DNA from: Auanema rhodensis
Lineage: Eukaryota; Nematoda; Chromadorea; Rhabditida; Rhabditidae
Reading direction: 5' to 3'
Length of the DNA stretch: 64,000 bases
Assembly (NCBI GenBank): GCA_964057225.1
Contig: OZ059898.1
Span: forward strand, 2,418,001 to 2,482,000
The notes under the pieces were generated by a model. It had not been told where the DNA came from, did no database searches, and worked only from the letters and a program-made list of their open reading frames with translations. Position numbers and translations under genes: made by a program. This document shows, piece after piece, positions 41,067-55,808 of this stretch; within the stretch, counting starts at the first letter, position 1, and each line of letters starts with the position of its first letter.

Positions 41067-44000
41067 CATAACTAATTTTTGTATCAAGCGTTTTTCAATG
41101 TAGTATAGTGCATTCGATGCGGATTTTTAAGCTGCGTCGAGCTGTGTTATCAGATTTGCGCTAGCTTAAAAATGCACCGAGATATCAACTGATATAAGTT
41201 CACACTTATATCCTCGATTTTCACCCTGAAGAAATAATTTTTTCGTTGAATAACATTGTCCATCGTCTTTGCCTTGAAAAAAGGAATCTAAAAACATCTA
41301 CTTTTTGCTAAATTATTTTGAAATTTTTCGAAAAAATTTTTGTCAAAATGTTTTTGGAAGCAATGTTGAGTGTACATGGAAACTCAACATACACTAATGC
41401 ATCATTTTTCAAACGATCATAACTAATTTTTGTATCAAGCGTTTTTCAATGTAGTATAGTGCATTCGATGCGGATTTTTAAGCTGCGTCGAGCTGTGTTA
41501 TCAGATTTGCGCTAGCTTAAAAATGCACCGAGATATCAACTGATATAAGTTCACACTTATATCCTCGATTTTCACCCTGAAGAAATAATTTTTTTGTTGA
41601 ATAACATTGTCCATCGTCTTTGCCTTGAAAAATGGAATCTAAAAACATCTACTTTTTGCTAAATTATTTTGAAAATTTTCGAAAAAATTTTTGTCAAAAT
41701 GTTTTTGGAAGCAATGTTGAGTGTACATGGAAACTCAACATACACTAATGCATCATTTTTCAAACGATCACAACTAATTTTTGTATCAAGCGTTTCTTAA
41801 TGTAGTAAAGTGCATTCGATCCGGATTTTTAAGATGCGTCGATCTGTGTTATCAGATTTGCGCTAGCTTAAAAATGCACCGAGATATCAACTGATATAAG
41901 TTCACACTTATATCCTCGATTTTCACCCTGAAGAAATAATTTCTTCGTTGAATAACATTGTCCATCGTCTTTGCCTTGAAAAAAGGAATCTAAAAACATC
42001 TACTTTTTGCTAAATTATTTTGAAATTTTTCGAAAAAATTTTTGTCAAAATGTTTTTGGAAGCAATGTTGAGTGTACATGGAAACTCAACATACACTAAT
42101 GCATCATTTTTCAAACGATCATAACTAATTTTTGTATCAAGCGTTTCTTAATGTAGTAAAGTGCATTCGATCCGGATTTTTAAGATGCGTCGATCTGTGT
42201 TATCAGATTTGCGCTAGCTTAAAAATGCACCGAGATATCAACTGATATAAGTTCACACTTATATCCTCGATTTTCACCCTGAAGAAATAATTTTTTCGTT
42301 GAATAACATTGTCCATCGTCTTTGCCTTGAAAAAAAGAATCTTAAAACATCTACTTTTTGCTAAATTATTTTGAAATTTTTCGAAAAAATTTTTGTCAAA
42401 ATGTTTTTGGAAGCAATGTTGAGTGTACATGGAAACTCAACATACACTAATGCATCATTTTTCAAACGATCATAACTAATTTTTGTATTAAGCGTTTCTC
42501 AATGTAGTATAGTGTATTCGATGCGGATTTTTAAGCTGCGTCGAGCTGTGTTATCAGATTTGCGCTAGCTTAAAAATGCACCGAGATATCAACTGATATA
42601 AGTTCACACTTATATCCTCGATTTTCACCCTGAAGAATTGATTTTTTCGTTGAATAACATTGTCCATCGTCTTTGCCTTGAAAAATGGAATCTTAAAACA
42701 TCTACTTTTTGCTAAATTATTTTGAAATTTTTCGAAAAAATTTTTGTCAAAATGTTTTTGGAAGCAATGTTGAGTGTACATGGAAACTCAACATACACTA
42801 ATGCATCATTTTTCAAACGATCATAACTAATTTTTGTATCAAGCGTTTTTCAATGTAGTATAGTGCATTCGATGCGGATTTTTAAGCTGCGTCGAGCTGT
42901 GTTATCAGATTTGCGCTAGCTTGAAAATGCACCGAGATATCAACTGATATAAGTTCACACTTATATCCTCGATTTTCACCCTGAAGAAATAATTTTTTCG
43001 TTGAATAACATTGTCCATCGTCTTTGCCTTGAAAAAAGGAATCTAAAAACATCTACTTTTTGCTAAATTATTTTGAAATTTTTCGAAAAAATTTTTGTCA
43101 AAATGTTTTTGGAAGCAATGTTGAGTGTACATGGAAACTCAACATACACTAATGCATCATTTTTCAAACGATCATAACTAATTTTTGTATCAAGCGTTTT
43201 TCAATGTAGTATAGTGCATTCGATGCGGATTTTTAAGCTGCGTCGAGCTGTGTTATCAGATTTGCGCTAGCTTAAAAATGCACCGAGATATCAACTGATA
43301 TAAGTTCACACTTATATCCTCGATTTTCACCCTGAAGAAATAATTTTTTTGTTGAATAACATTGTCCATCGTCTTTGCCTTGAAAAATGGAATCTAAAAA
43401 CATCTACTTTTTGCTAAATTATTTTGAAAATTTTCGAAAAAATTTTTGTCAAAATGTTTTTGGAAGCAATGTTGAGTGTACATGGAAACTCAACATACAC
43501 TAATGCATCATTTTTCAAACGATCACAACTAATTTTTGTATCAAGCGTTTCTTAATGTAGTAAAGTGCATTCGATGCGGATTTTTAAGCTGCGTCGAGCT
43601 GTGTTATCAGATTTGCGCTAGCTTAAAAATGCACCGAGATATCAACTGATATAAGTTCACACTTATATCCTCGATTTTCACCCTGAAGAAATAATTTCTT
43701 CGTTGAATAACATTGTCCATCGTCTTTGCCTTGAAAAAAGGAATCTAAAAACATCTACTTTTTGCTAAATTATTTTGAAATTTTTCGAAAAAATTTTTGT
43801 CAAAATGTTTTTGGAAGCAATGTTGAGTGTACATGGAAACTCAACATACACTAATGCATCATTTTTCAAACGATCATAACTAATTTTTGTATCAAGCGTT
43901 TCTTAATGTAGTAAAGTGCATTCGATCCGGATTTTTAAGATGCGTCGATCTGTGTTATCAGATTTGCGCTAGCTTAAAAATGCACCGAGATATCAACTGA

Positions 44001-45278
44001 TATAAGTTCACACTTATATCCTCGATTTTCACCCTGAAGAAATAATTTTTTTGTTGAATAACATTGTCCATCGTCTTTGCCTTGAAAAAAGGAATCTTAA
44101 AACATCTACTTTTTGCTAAATTATTTTGAAATTTTTCGAAAAAATTTTTGTCAAAATGTTTTTGGAAGCAATGTTGAGTGTACATGGAAACTCAACATAC
44201 ACTAATGCATCATTTTTCAAACGATCACAACTAATTTTTGTATCAAGCGTTTCTTAATGTAGTAAAGTGCATTCGATCCGGATTTTTAAGATGCGTCGAT
44301 CTGTGTTATCAGATTTGCGCTAGCTTAAAAATGCACCGAGATATCAACTGATATAAGTTCACACTTATATCCTCGATTTTCACCCTGAAGAAATAATTTC
44401 TTCGTTGAATAACATTGTCCATCGTCTTTGCCTTGAAAAAAGGAATCTAAAAACATCTACTTTTTGCTAAATTATTTTGAAATTTTTCGAAAAAATTTTT
44501 GTCAAAATGTTTTTGGAAGCAATGTTGAGTGTACATGGAAACTCAACATACACTAATGCATCATTTTTCAAACGATCATAACTAATTTTTGTATCAAGCG
44601 TTTCTTAATGTAGTAAAGTGCATTCGATCCGGATTTTTAAGATGCGTCGATCTGTGTTATCAGATTTGCGCTAGCTTAAAAATGCACCGAGATATCAACT
44701 GATATAAGTTCACACTTATATCCTCGATTTTCACCCTGAAGAAATACTTTTTTCGTTGAATAACATTGTCCATCGTCTTTGCCTTGAAAAAAGGAATCTT
44801 AAAACATCTACTTTTTGCTAAATTATTTTGAAATTTTTCGAAAAAATTTTTGTCAAAATGTTTTTGGAAGCAATGTTGAGTGTACATGGAAACTCAACAT
44901 ACACTAATGCATCATTTTTCAAACGATCATAACTAATTTTTGTATTAAGCGTTTCTCAATGTAGTATAGTGTATTCGATGCGGATTTTTAAGCTGCGTCG
45001 ATCTGTGTTATCAGATTTGCGCTAGCTTAAAAATGCACCGAGATATCAACTGATATAAGTTCACACTTATATCCTCGATTTTCACCCTGAAGAATTAATT
45101 TTTTCGTTGAATAACATTGTCCATCGTCTTTGCCTTGAAAAATGGAATCTTAAATCATCTACTTTTTGCTAAATTATTTTGAAATTTTTCGAAAAAATTT
45201 TTGTCAAAATGTTTTTGGAAGCAATGTTGAGTGTACATGGAAACTCAACATACACTAATGCATCATTTTTCAAACGAT
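41067..45278. repeat. Five-monomer C-C'-D-D2-E repeat, second copy expanded
   Basis: Monomers 118-122 read C, C', D, D2, E. Monomers 123-129 read C, C', D, D2, D, D2, E, the same unit with the D-D2 dimer doubled (43524-44927). The first C members carry a B-like right half (165G, 168A, 216A). The D2 monomers here combine 168A with 224T, which opens a 75-codon reverse-strand frame by chance. The D at 43524 has G53, C66 and G75, a C-like patch. Confidence 0.85.
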
Positions 45279-45629
45279 CATAACTAATTTTTGTATCAAG
45301 TGTTTCTCAATGTAATATAGTGCATTCGATGCGGATTTTTAAGCTGCGTCGATCTGTGTTATCAGATTTGCGCTAACTTAAAAATGCACCGAGATATCAA
45401 CTGATATAAGTTCACACTTATATCCTCGATTTTCACCCTGAAAAATTAATTTTTTCGTTGAATAACATTGTCCATCGTCTTTGCCTTGAAAAATGGAATC
45501 TAAAAACATCTACTTTTTGCTAAATTATTTTGAAATTTTTCGAAAAAATTTTTGTCAAAATGTTTTTGGAAGCAATGTTGAGTGTACATGGAAACTCAAC
45601 ATACACTAATGCATCATTTTTCAAACGAT
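45279..45629. repeat. Single A monomer between blocks
   Basis: Monomer 130 is type A with a private A at position 98, which alters the NheI-type GCTAGC palindrome in the hairpin arm. It separates the C-C'-D-D2-E repeats from the second 15-monomer block. Confidence 0.8.
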
Positions 45630-45980
45630 CATAACTAATTTTTGTATCAAGTGTTTCTTAATGTAGTATAGTGCATTCGATCCGGATTTTTAAGATGCGT
45701 CGATCTGTGTTATCAGATTTGCGCTAGCTTAAAAATGCACCGAGATATCAACTGATATAAGTTCACACTTATATCCTCGATTTTCACCCTGAAGAAATAA
45801 TTTTTTTGTTGAATAACATTGTCCATCGTCTTTGCCTTGAAAAATGGAATCTAAAAACATCTACTTTTTGCTAAATTATTTTGAAAATTTTCGAAAAAAT
45901 TTTTGTCAAAATGTTTTTGGAAGCAATGTTGAGTGTACATGGAAACTCAACATACACTAATGCATCATTTTTCAAACGAT
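45630..45980. repeat. B'/C' fusion monomer at the block edge
   Basis: The left half is B' (T23, T30, C53, A66) and the right half C' (165G, 168A, 178T, 216T, 258A). In the other copy of the block these are two neighbouring complete monomers (17199 and 17550). This is what unequal exchange between adjacent B' and C' monomers, with loss of one unit, would leave. Confidence 0.8.
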
Positions 45981-48900
45981 CATAACTAATTTTTGTATTA
46001 AGCGTTTCGCAATGTAGCATAGTGCATTCGATGCGGATTTTCAAGCTGCGTCGATCTGTGTTATCAGATTTGCGCTAGCTTAAAAATGCACCGAGATATC
46101 AACTGATATAAGTTCACACATATATACCCGATTTTCACCCTGAAGAATTAATTTTTTCGTTGAATAACATTGTCCATCGTCTTTGCCTTGAAAAAAGGAA
46201 TCTAAAAACATCTACTTTTTGCTAAATTATTTTGAAATTTTTCGAAAAAATTTTTGTCAAAATGTTTTTGGAAGCAATGTTGAGTGTACATGGAAACTCA
46301 ACATACACTAATGCATCATTTTTCAAACGATCATAACTAATTTTTGTATTAAGCGTTTCTCAAGGTAGTATAGTGCATTCGATGCGGATTTCAAAGCTGC
46401 GTCGATCTGTGTTATCAGATTTGCGCTAGCTTAAAAATGCACCGAGATATCAACTGATATAAGTTCACACTTATATCCTCGATTTTCACCCTGAAGAAAT
46501 AATTTTTTCGTTGAATAACATTGTCCATCGTCTTTGCCTTGAAAAAAGGAATCTAAAAACATCTACTTTTTGCTAAATTATTTTGAAATTTTTCGAAAAA
46601 ATTTTTGTCAAAATGTTTTTGGAAGCAATGTTGAGTGTACATGGAAACTCAACATACACTAATGCATCATTTTTCAAACGATCACAACTAATTTTTGTAT
46701 CAAGCGTTTCTTAATGTAGTAAAGTGCATTCGATGCGGATTTTTAAGATGCGTCGATCTGTGTTATCAGATTTGCGCTAGCTTAAAAATGCACCGAGATA
46801 TCAACTGATATAAGTTCACACTTATATCCTTGATTTTCACCCTGAAGAATTAATTTTTTCGTTGAATAACATTGTCCATCGTCTTTGCCTTGAAAAATGG
46901 AATCTAAAAACATCTACTTTTTGCTAAATTATTTTGAAATTTTTCGAAAAAATTTTTGTCAAAATGTTTTTGGAAGCAATGTTGAGTGTACATGGAAACT
47001 CAACATACACTAATGCATCATTTTTCAAACGATCATAACTAATTTTTGTATCAAGTGTTTCTCAATGTAATATAGTGCATTCGATGCGGATTTTTAAGCT
47101 GCGTCGATCTGTGTTATCAGATTTGCGCTAGCTTAAAAATGCACCGAGATATCAACTGATATAAGTTCACACTTATATCCTCGATTTTCACCCTGAAAAA
47201 TTAATTTTTTCGTTGAATAACATTGTCCATCGTCTTTGCCTTGAAAAATGGAATCTAAAAACATCTACTTTTTGCTAAATTATTTTGAAATTTTTCGAAA
47301 AAATTTTTGTCAAAATGTTTTTGGAAGCAATGTTGAGTGTACATGGAAACTCAACATACACTAATGCATCATTTTTCAAACGATCATAACTAATTTTTGT
47401 ATCAAGTGTTTCTTAATGTAGTATAGTGCATTCGATCCGGATTTTTAAGATGCGTCGATCTGTGTTATCAGATTTGCGCTAGCTTAAAAATGCACCGAGA
47501 TATCAACTGATATAAGTTCACACTTATATCCTCGATTTTCACCCTGAAGAAATAATTTTTTCGTTGAATAACATTGTCCATCGTCTTTGCCTTGAAAAAA
47601 GGAATCTAAAAACATCTACTTTTTGCTAAATTATTTTGAAATTTTTCGAAAAAATTTTTGTCAAAATGTTTTTGGAAGCAATGTTGAGTGTACATGGAAA
47701 CTCAACATACACTAATGCATCATTTTTCAAACGATCATAACTAATTTTTGTATCAAGCGTTTTTCAATGTAGTATAGTGCACTCGATGCGGATTTTTAAG
47801 CTGCGTCGAGCTGTGTTATCAGATTTGCGCTAGCTTAAAAATGCACCGAGATATCAACTGATATAAGTTCACACTTATATCCTCGATTTTCACCCTGAAG
47901 AAATAATTTTTTTGTTTAATAACATTGTCCATCGTCTTTGCCTTGAAAAATGGAATCTAAAAACATCTACTTTTTGCTAAATTATTTTGAAAATTTTCGA
48001 AAAAATTTTTGTCAAAATGTTTTTGGAAGCAATGTTGAGTGTACATGGAAACTCAACATACACTAATGCATCATTTTTCAAACGATCATAACTAATTTTT
48101 GTATTAAGCGTTTCTCAATGTAGCATAGTGCATTCGATGCGTATTTTCAAGCTGCGTCGATCTGTGTTATCAGATTTGCGCTAGCTTAAAAATGCACCGA
48201 GATATCAACTGATATAAGTTCACACATATATACCCGATTTTCACCCTGAAGAATTAATTTTTTCGTTGAATAACATTGTCCATCGTCTTTGCCTTGAAAA
48301 AAGGAATCTAAAAACATCTACTTTTTGCTAAATTATTTTGAAATTTTTCGAAAAAATTTTTGTCAAAATGTTTTTGGAAGCAATGTTGAGTGTACATGGA
48401 AACTCAACATACACTAATGCATCATTTTTCAAACGATCATAACTAATTTTTGTATTAAGCGTTTCTCAAGGTAGTATAGTGCATTCGATGCGGATTTCAA
48501 AGCTGCGTCGATCTGTGTTATCAGATTTGCGCTAGCTTAAAAATGCACCGAGATATCAACTGATATAAGTTCACACTTATATCCTCGATTTTCACCCTGA
48601 AGAAATAATTTTTTCGTTGAATAACATTGTCCATCGTCTTTGCCTTGAAAAAAGGAATCTAAAAACATCTACTTTTTGCTAAATTATTTTGAAATTTTTC
48701 GAAAAAATTTTTGTCAAAATGTTTTTGGAAGCAATGTTGAGTGTACATGGAAACTCAACATACACTAATGCATCATTTTTCAAACGATCACAACTAATTT
48801 TTGTATCAAGCGTTTCTTAATGTAGTAAAGTGCATTCGATGCGGATTTTTAAGATGCGTCGATCTGTGTTATCAGATTTGCGCTAGCTTAAAAATGCACC

Positions 48901-50894
48901 GAGATATCAACTGATATAAGTTCACACTTATATCCTCGATTTTCACCCTGAAGAATTAATTTTTTCGTTGAATAACATTGTCCATCGTCTTTGCCTTGAA
49001 AAATGGAATCTAAAAACATCTACTTTTTGCTAAATTATTTTGAAATTTTTCGAAAAAATTTTTGTCAAAATGTTTTTGGAAGCAATGTTGAGTGTACATG
49101 GAAACTCAACATACACTAATGCATCATTTTTCAAACGATCATAACTAATTTTTGTATCAAGCGTTTCTTAATGTAGTATAGTGCATTCGATCCGGATTTT
49201 TAAGATGCGTCGATCTGTGTTATCAGATTAGCGCTAGCTTAAAAATGCACCGAGATATCAACTGATATAAGTTCACACTTATATCCTCGATTTTCACCCT
49301 GAAGAAATAATTTTTTCGTTGAATAACATTGTCCATCGTCTTTGCCTTGAAAAAAGGAATCTAAAAACATCTACTTTTTGCTAAATTATTTTGAAATTTT
49401 TCGAAAAAATTTTTGTCAAAATGTTTTTGGAAGCAATGTTGAGTGTACATGGAAACTCAACATACACTAATGCATCATTTTTCAAACGATCATAACTAAT
49501 TTTTGTATCAAGCGTTTCTTAATGTAGTATAGTGCATTCGATCCGGATTTTTAAGATGCGTCGATCTGTGTTATCAGATTTGCGCTAGCTTAAAAATGCA
49601 CCGAGATATCAACTGATATAAGTTCACACTTATATCCTCGATTTTCACCCTGAAGAAATAATTTTTTCGTTGAATAACATTGTCCATCGTCTTTGCCTTG
49701 AAAAAAGGAATCTAAAAACATCTACTTTTTGCTAAATTATTTTGAAATTTTTCGAAAAAATTTTTGTCAAAATGTTTTTGGAAGCAATGTTGAGTGTACA
49801 TGGAAACTCAACATACACTAATGCATCATTTTTCAAACGATCACAACTAATTTTTGTATCAAGCGTTTCTTAATGTAGTAAAGTGCATTCGATCCGGATT
49901 TTTAAGATGCGTCGATCTGTGTTATCAGATTTGCGCTAGCTTAAAAATGCACCGAGATATCAACTGATATAAGTTCACACTTATATCCTCGATTTTCACC
50001 CTGAAGAAATAATTTCTTCGTTGAATAACATTGTCCATCGTCTTTGCCTTGAAAAAAGGAATCTAAAAACATCTACTTTTTGCTAAATTATTTTGAAATT
50101 TTTCGAAAAAATTTTTGTCAAAATGTTTTTGGAAGCAATGTTGAGTGTACATGGAAACTCAACATACACTAATGCATCATTTTTCAAACGATCATAACTA
50201 ATTTTTGTATTAAGCGTTTCTCAATGTAGTATAGTGCATTCGATGCGGATTTTTAAGCTGCGTCGATCTGTGTTATCAGATTTGCGCTAGCTTAAAAATG
50301 CACCGAGATATCAACTGATATAAGTTCACACTTATATCCTCGATTTTCACCCTGAAGAATTAATTTTTTCGTTGAATAACATTGTCCATCGTCTTTGCCT
50401 TGAAAAATGGAATCTTAAAACATCTACTTTTTGCTAAATTATTTTGAAATTTTTCGAAAAAATTTTTGTCAAAATGTTTTTGGAAGCAATGTTGAGTGTA
50501 CATGGAAACTCAACATACACTAATGCATCATTTTTCAAACGATCATAACTAATTTTTGTATTAAGCGTTTCTCAATGTAGTATAGTGTATTCGATGCGGA
50601 TTTTTAAGCTGCGTCGATCTGTGTTATCAGATTTGCGCTAGCTTAAAAATGCACCGAGATATCAACTGATATAAGTTCACACTTATATCCTCGATTTTCA
50701 CCCTGAAGAATTAATTTTTTCGTTGAATAACATTGTCCATCGTCTTTGCCTTGAAAAATGGAATCTTAAAACATCTACTTTTTGCTAAATTATTTTGAAA
50801 TTTTTCGAAAAAATTTTTGTCAAAATGTTTTTGGAAGCAATGTTGAGTGTACATGGAAACTCAACATACACTAATGCATCATTTTTCAAACGAT
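45630..50894. repeat. 15-monomer block, copy 2
   Basis: Monomers 131 to 145 read B'/C' hybrid, F, G, H, A, B', C', F, G, H, B, B, D, I, E. Compared with 17199-22463, the B' and C' at the left edge are fused into one hybrid monomer (45630-45980) and there is one extra B (with A91) at 49140, so total length is the same. T56 in the F at 48087 matches only the F at 20007. Private changes since duplication include those at about position 29 (45981), 149 (46683) and 47 (47736). Confidence 0.85.
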
Positions 50895-53800
50895 CATAAC
50901 TAATTTTTGTATTAAGCGTTTCTCAAGGTAGTATAGTGCATTCGATGCGGATTTCAAAGCTGCGTCGATCTGTGTTATCAGATTTGCGCTAGCTTAAAAA
51001 TGCACCGAGATATCAACTGATATAAGTTCACACATATATACCCGATTTTCACCCTGAAGAATTAATTTTTTCGTTGAATAACATTGTCCATCGTCTTTGC
51101 CTTGAAAAAAGGAATCTAAAAACATCTACTTTTTGCTAAATTATTTTGAAATTTTTCGAAAAAATTTTTGTCAAAATGTTTTTGGAAGCAATGTTGAGTG
51201 TACATGGAAACTCAACATACACTAATGCATCATTTTTCAAACGATCATAACTAATTTTTGTATTAAGCGTTTCTCAAGGTAGTATAGTGCATTCGATGCG
51301 GATTTCAAAGCTGCGTCGATCTGTGTTATCAGATTTGCGCTAGCTTAAAAATGCACCGAGATATCAACTGATATAAGTTCACACTTATATCCTCGATTTT
51401 CACCCTGAAGAAATAATTTTTTCGTTGAATAACATTGTCCATCGTCTTTGCCTTGAAAAAAGGAATCTAAAAACATCTACTTTTTGCTAAATTATTTTGA
51501 AATTTTTCGAAAAAATTTTTGTCAAAATGTTTTTGGAAGCAATGTTGAGTGTACATGGAAACTCAACATACACTAATGCATCATTTTTCAAACGATCACA
51601 ACTAATTTTTGTATCAAGCGTTTCTTAATGTAGTAAAGTGCATTCGATGCGGATTTTTAAGATGCGTCGATCTGTGTTATCAGATTTGCGCTAGCTTAAA
51701 AATGCACCGAGATATCAACTGATATAAGTTCACACTTATATCCTCGATTTTCACCCTGAAGAATTAATTTTTTCGTTGAATAACATTGTCCATCGTCTTT
51801 GCCTTGAAAAATGGAATCTAAAAACATCTACTTTTTGCTAAATTATTTTGAAATTTTTCGAAAAAATTTTTGTCAAAATGTTTTTGGAAGCAATGTTGAG
51901 TGTACATGGAAACTCAACATACACTAATGCATCATTTTTCAAACGATCACAACTAATTTTTGTATCAAGCGTTTCTTAATGTAGTAAAGTGCATTCGATC
52001 CGGATTTTTAAGATGCGTCGATCTGTGTTATCAGATTTGCGCTAGCTTAAAAATGCACCGAGATATCAACTGATATAAGTTCACACTTATATCCTCGATT
52101 TTCACCCTGAAGAAATAATTTCTTCGTTGAATAACATTGTCCATCGTCTTTGCCTTGAAAAAAGGAATCTAAAAACATCTACTTTTTGCTAAATTATTTT
52201 GAAATTTTTCGAAAAAATTTTTGTCAAAATGTTTTTGGAAGCAATGTTGAGTGTACATGGAAACTCAACATACACTAATGCATCATTTTTCAAACGATCA
52301 TAACTAATTTTTGTATTAAGCGTTTCTCAATGTAGTATAGTGCATTCGATGCGGATTTTTAAGCTGCGTCGATCTGTGTTATCAGATTTGCGCTAGCTTA
52401 AAAATGCACCGAGATATCAACTGATATAAGTTCACACTTATATCCTCGATTTTCACCCTGAAGAATTAATTTTTTCGTTGAATAACATTGTCCATCGTCT
52501 TTGCCTTGAAAAATGGAATCTTAAAACATCTACTTTTTGCTAAATTATTTTGAAATTTTTCGAAAAAATTTTTGTCAAAATGTTTTTGGAAGCAATGTTG
52601 AGTGTACATGGAAACTCAACATACACTAATGCATCATTTTTCAAACGATCATAACTAATTTTTGTATCAAGCGTTTTTCAATGTAGTATAGTGCATTCGA
52701 TGCGGATTTTTAAGCTGCGTCGAGCTGTGTTATCAGATTTGCGCTAGCTTAAAAATGCACCGAGATATCAACTGATATAAGTTCACACTTATATCCTCGA
52801 TTTTCACCCTGAAAAATTAATTTTTTCGTTGAATAACATTGTTCATCGTCTTTGCCTTGAAAAATGGAATCTAAAAACATCTACTTTTTGCTAAATTATT
52901 TTGAAATTTTTCGAAAAAATTTTTGTCAAAATGTTTTTGGAAGCAATGTTGAGTGTACATGGAAACTCAACATACACTAATGCATCATTTTTCAAACGAT
53001 CATAACTAATTTTTGTATCAAGCGTTTCTTAATGTAGTATAGTGCATTCGATCCGGATTTTTAAGATGCGTCGATCTGTGTTATCAGATTTGCGCTAGCT
53101 TAAAAATGCACCGAGATATCAACTGATATAAGTTCACACTTATATCCTCGATTTTCACCCTGAAGAAATAATTTTTTCGTTGAATAACATTGTCCATCGT
53201 CTTTGCCTTGAAAAAAGGAATCTAAAAACATCTACTTTTTGCTAAATTATTTTGAAATTTTTCGAAAAAATTTTTGTCAAAATGTTTTTGGAAGCAATGT
53301 TGAGTGTACATGGAAACTCAACATACACTAATGCATCATTTTTCAAACGATCACAACTAATTTTTGTATCAAGCGTTTCTTAATGTAGTAAAGTGCATTC
53401 GATCCGGATTTTTAAGATGCGTCGATCTGTGTTATCAGATTTGCGCTAGCTTAAAAATGCACCGAGATATCAACTGATATAAGTTCACACTTATATCCTC
53501 GATTTTCACCCTGAAGAAATAATTTCTTCGTTGAATAACATTGTCCATCGTCTTTGCCTTGAAAAAAGGAATCTAAAAACATCTACTTTTTGCTAAATTA
53601 TTTTGAAATTTTTCGAAAAAATTTTTGTCAAAATGTTTTTGGAAGCAATGTTGAGTGTACATGGAAACTCAACATACACTAATGCATCATTTTTCAAACG
53701 ATCATAACTAATTTTTGTATTAAGCGTTTCTCAATGTAGTATAGTGCATTCGATGCGGATTTTTAAGCTGCGTCGATCTGTGTTATCAGATTTGCGCTAG

Positions 53801-54755
53801 CTTAAAAATGCACCGAGATATCAACTGATATAAGTTCACACTTATATCCTCGATTTTCACCCTGAAGAATTAATTTTTTCGTTGAATAACATTGTCCATC
53901 GTCTTTGCCTTGAAAAATGGAATCTTAAAACATCTACTTTTTGCTAAATTATTTTGAAATTTTTCGAAAAAATTTTTGTCAAAATGTTTTTGGAAGCAAT
54001 GTTGAGTGTACATGGAAACTCAACATACACTAATGCATCATTTTTCAAACGATCATAACTAATTTTTGTATTAAGCGTTTCTCAATGTAGTATAGTGTAT
54101 TCGATGCGGATTTTTAAGCTGCGTCGATCTGTGTTATCAGATTTGCGCTAGCTTAAAAATGCACCGAGATATCAACTGATATAAGTTCACACTTATATCC
54201 TCGATTTTCACCCTGAAGAATTAATTTTTTCGTTGAATAACATTGTCCATCGTCTTTGCCTTGAAAAATGGAATTTTAAAACATCTACTTTTTGCTAAAT
54301 TTTCTTGAAATTTTTCGAAAAAATTTTTGTCAAAATGTTTTTGGAAGCAATGTTGAGTGTACATGGAAACTCAACATACACTAATGCATCATTTTTCAAA
54401 CGATCATAACTAATTTTTGTATTAAGCGTTTCTCAAGGTAGTATAGTGCATTCGATGCGGATTTCAAAGCTGCGTCGATCTGTGTTATCAGATTTGCGCT
54501 AGCTTAAAAATGCACCGAGATATCAACTGATATAAGTTCACACTTATATCCTCGATTTTCACCCTGAAAAATTAATTTTTTCGTTGAATAACATTGTCCA
54601 TCGTCTTTGCCTTGAAAAATGGAATCTAAAAACATCTACTTTTTGCTAAATTATTTTGAAATTTTTCGAAAAAATTTTTGTCAAAATGTTTTTGGAAGCA
54701 ATGTTGAGTGTACATGGAAACTCAACATACACTAATGCATCATTTTTCAAACGAT
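50895..54755. repeat. Mixed segment G/F-G-H-D-I-C-B-D-I-E-G/A
   Basis: Monomers 146 to 156. It opens with a G/F hybrid (50895) and closes with a G/A hybrid (54405, 165A 216T on the right). D-I occurs twice (51948 and 53352), the second time inside B-D-I-E, the order seen at the end of both 15-monomer blocks. The E at 54054 has private changes near 223 and 249. Confidence 0.8.
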
Positions 54756-55808
54756 CATAACTAATTTTTGTATCAAGTGTTTCTTAATGTAGTATAGTGC
54801 ATTCGATCCGGATTTTTAAGATGCGTCGATCTGTGTTATCAGATTTGCGCTAGCTTAAAAATGCACCGAGATATCAACTGATATAAGTTCACACTTATAT
54901 CCTCGATTTTCACCCTGAAGAAATAATTTTTTCGTTGAATAACATTGTCCATCGTCTTTGCCTTGAAAAAAGGAATCTAAAAACATCTACTTTTTGCTAA
55001 ATTATTTTGAAATTTTTCGAAAAAATTTTTGTCAAAATGTTTTTGGAAGCAATGTTGAGTGTACATGGAAACTCAACATACACTAATGCATCATTTTTCA
55101 AACGATCATAACTAATTTTTGTATCAAGCGTTTTTCAATGTAGTATAGTGCATTCGATGCGGATTTTTAAGCTGCGTCGAGCTGTGTTATCAGATTTGCG
55201 CTAGCTTAAAAATGCACCGAGATATCAACTGATATAAGTTCACACTTATATCCTCGATTTTCACCCTGAAGAAATAATTTTTTTGTTAAATAACATTGTC
55301 CATCGTCTTTGCCTTGAAAAATGGAATCTAAAAACATCTACTTTTTGCTAAATTATTTTGAAATTTTTCGAAAAAATTTTTGTCAAAATGTTTTTGGAAG
55401 CAATGTTGAGTGTACATGGAAACTCAACATACACTAATGCATCATTTTTCAAACGATCATAACTAATTTTTGTATCAAGCGTTTTTCAATGTAGTATAGT
55501 GCATTCGATGCGGATTTTTAAGCTGCGTCGAGCTGTGTTATCAGATTTGCGCTAGCTTAAAAATGCACCGAGATATCAACTGATATAAGTTCACACTTAT
55601 ATCCTCGATTTTCACCCTGAAGAAATAATTTTTTCGTTGAATAACATTGTCCATCGTCTTTGCCTTGAAAAAAGGAATCTAAAAACATCTACTTTTTGCT
55701 AAATTATTTTGAAATTTTTCGAAAAAATTTTTGTCAAAATGTTTTTGGAAGCAATGTTGAGTGTACATGGAAACTCAACATACACTAATGCATCATTTTT
55801 CAAACGAT
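54756..55808. repeat. B'-C''-C segment
   Basis: Monomers 157 to 159. The monomer at 55107 has 178T but 258T, making it the first C''. From here rightward the 258A variant that marks C' is absent. The C at 55458 has a B-like right half (165G, 168A, 216A). Confidence 0.8.
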
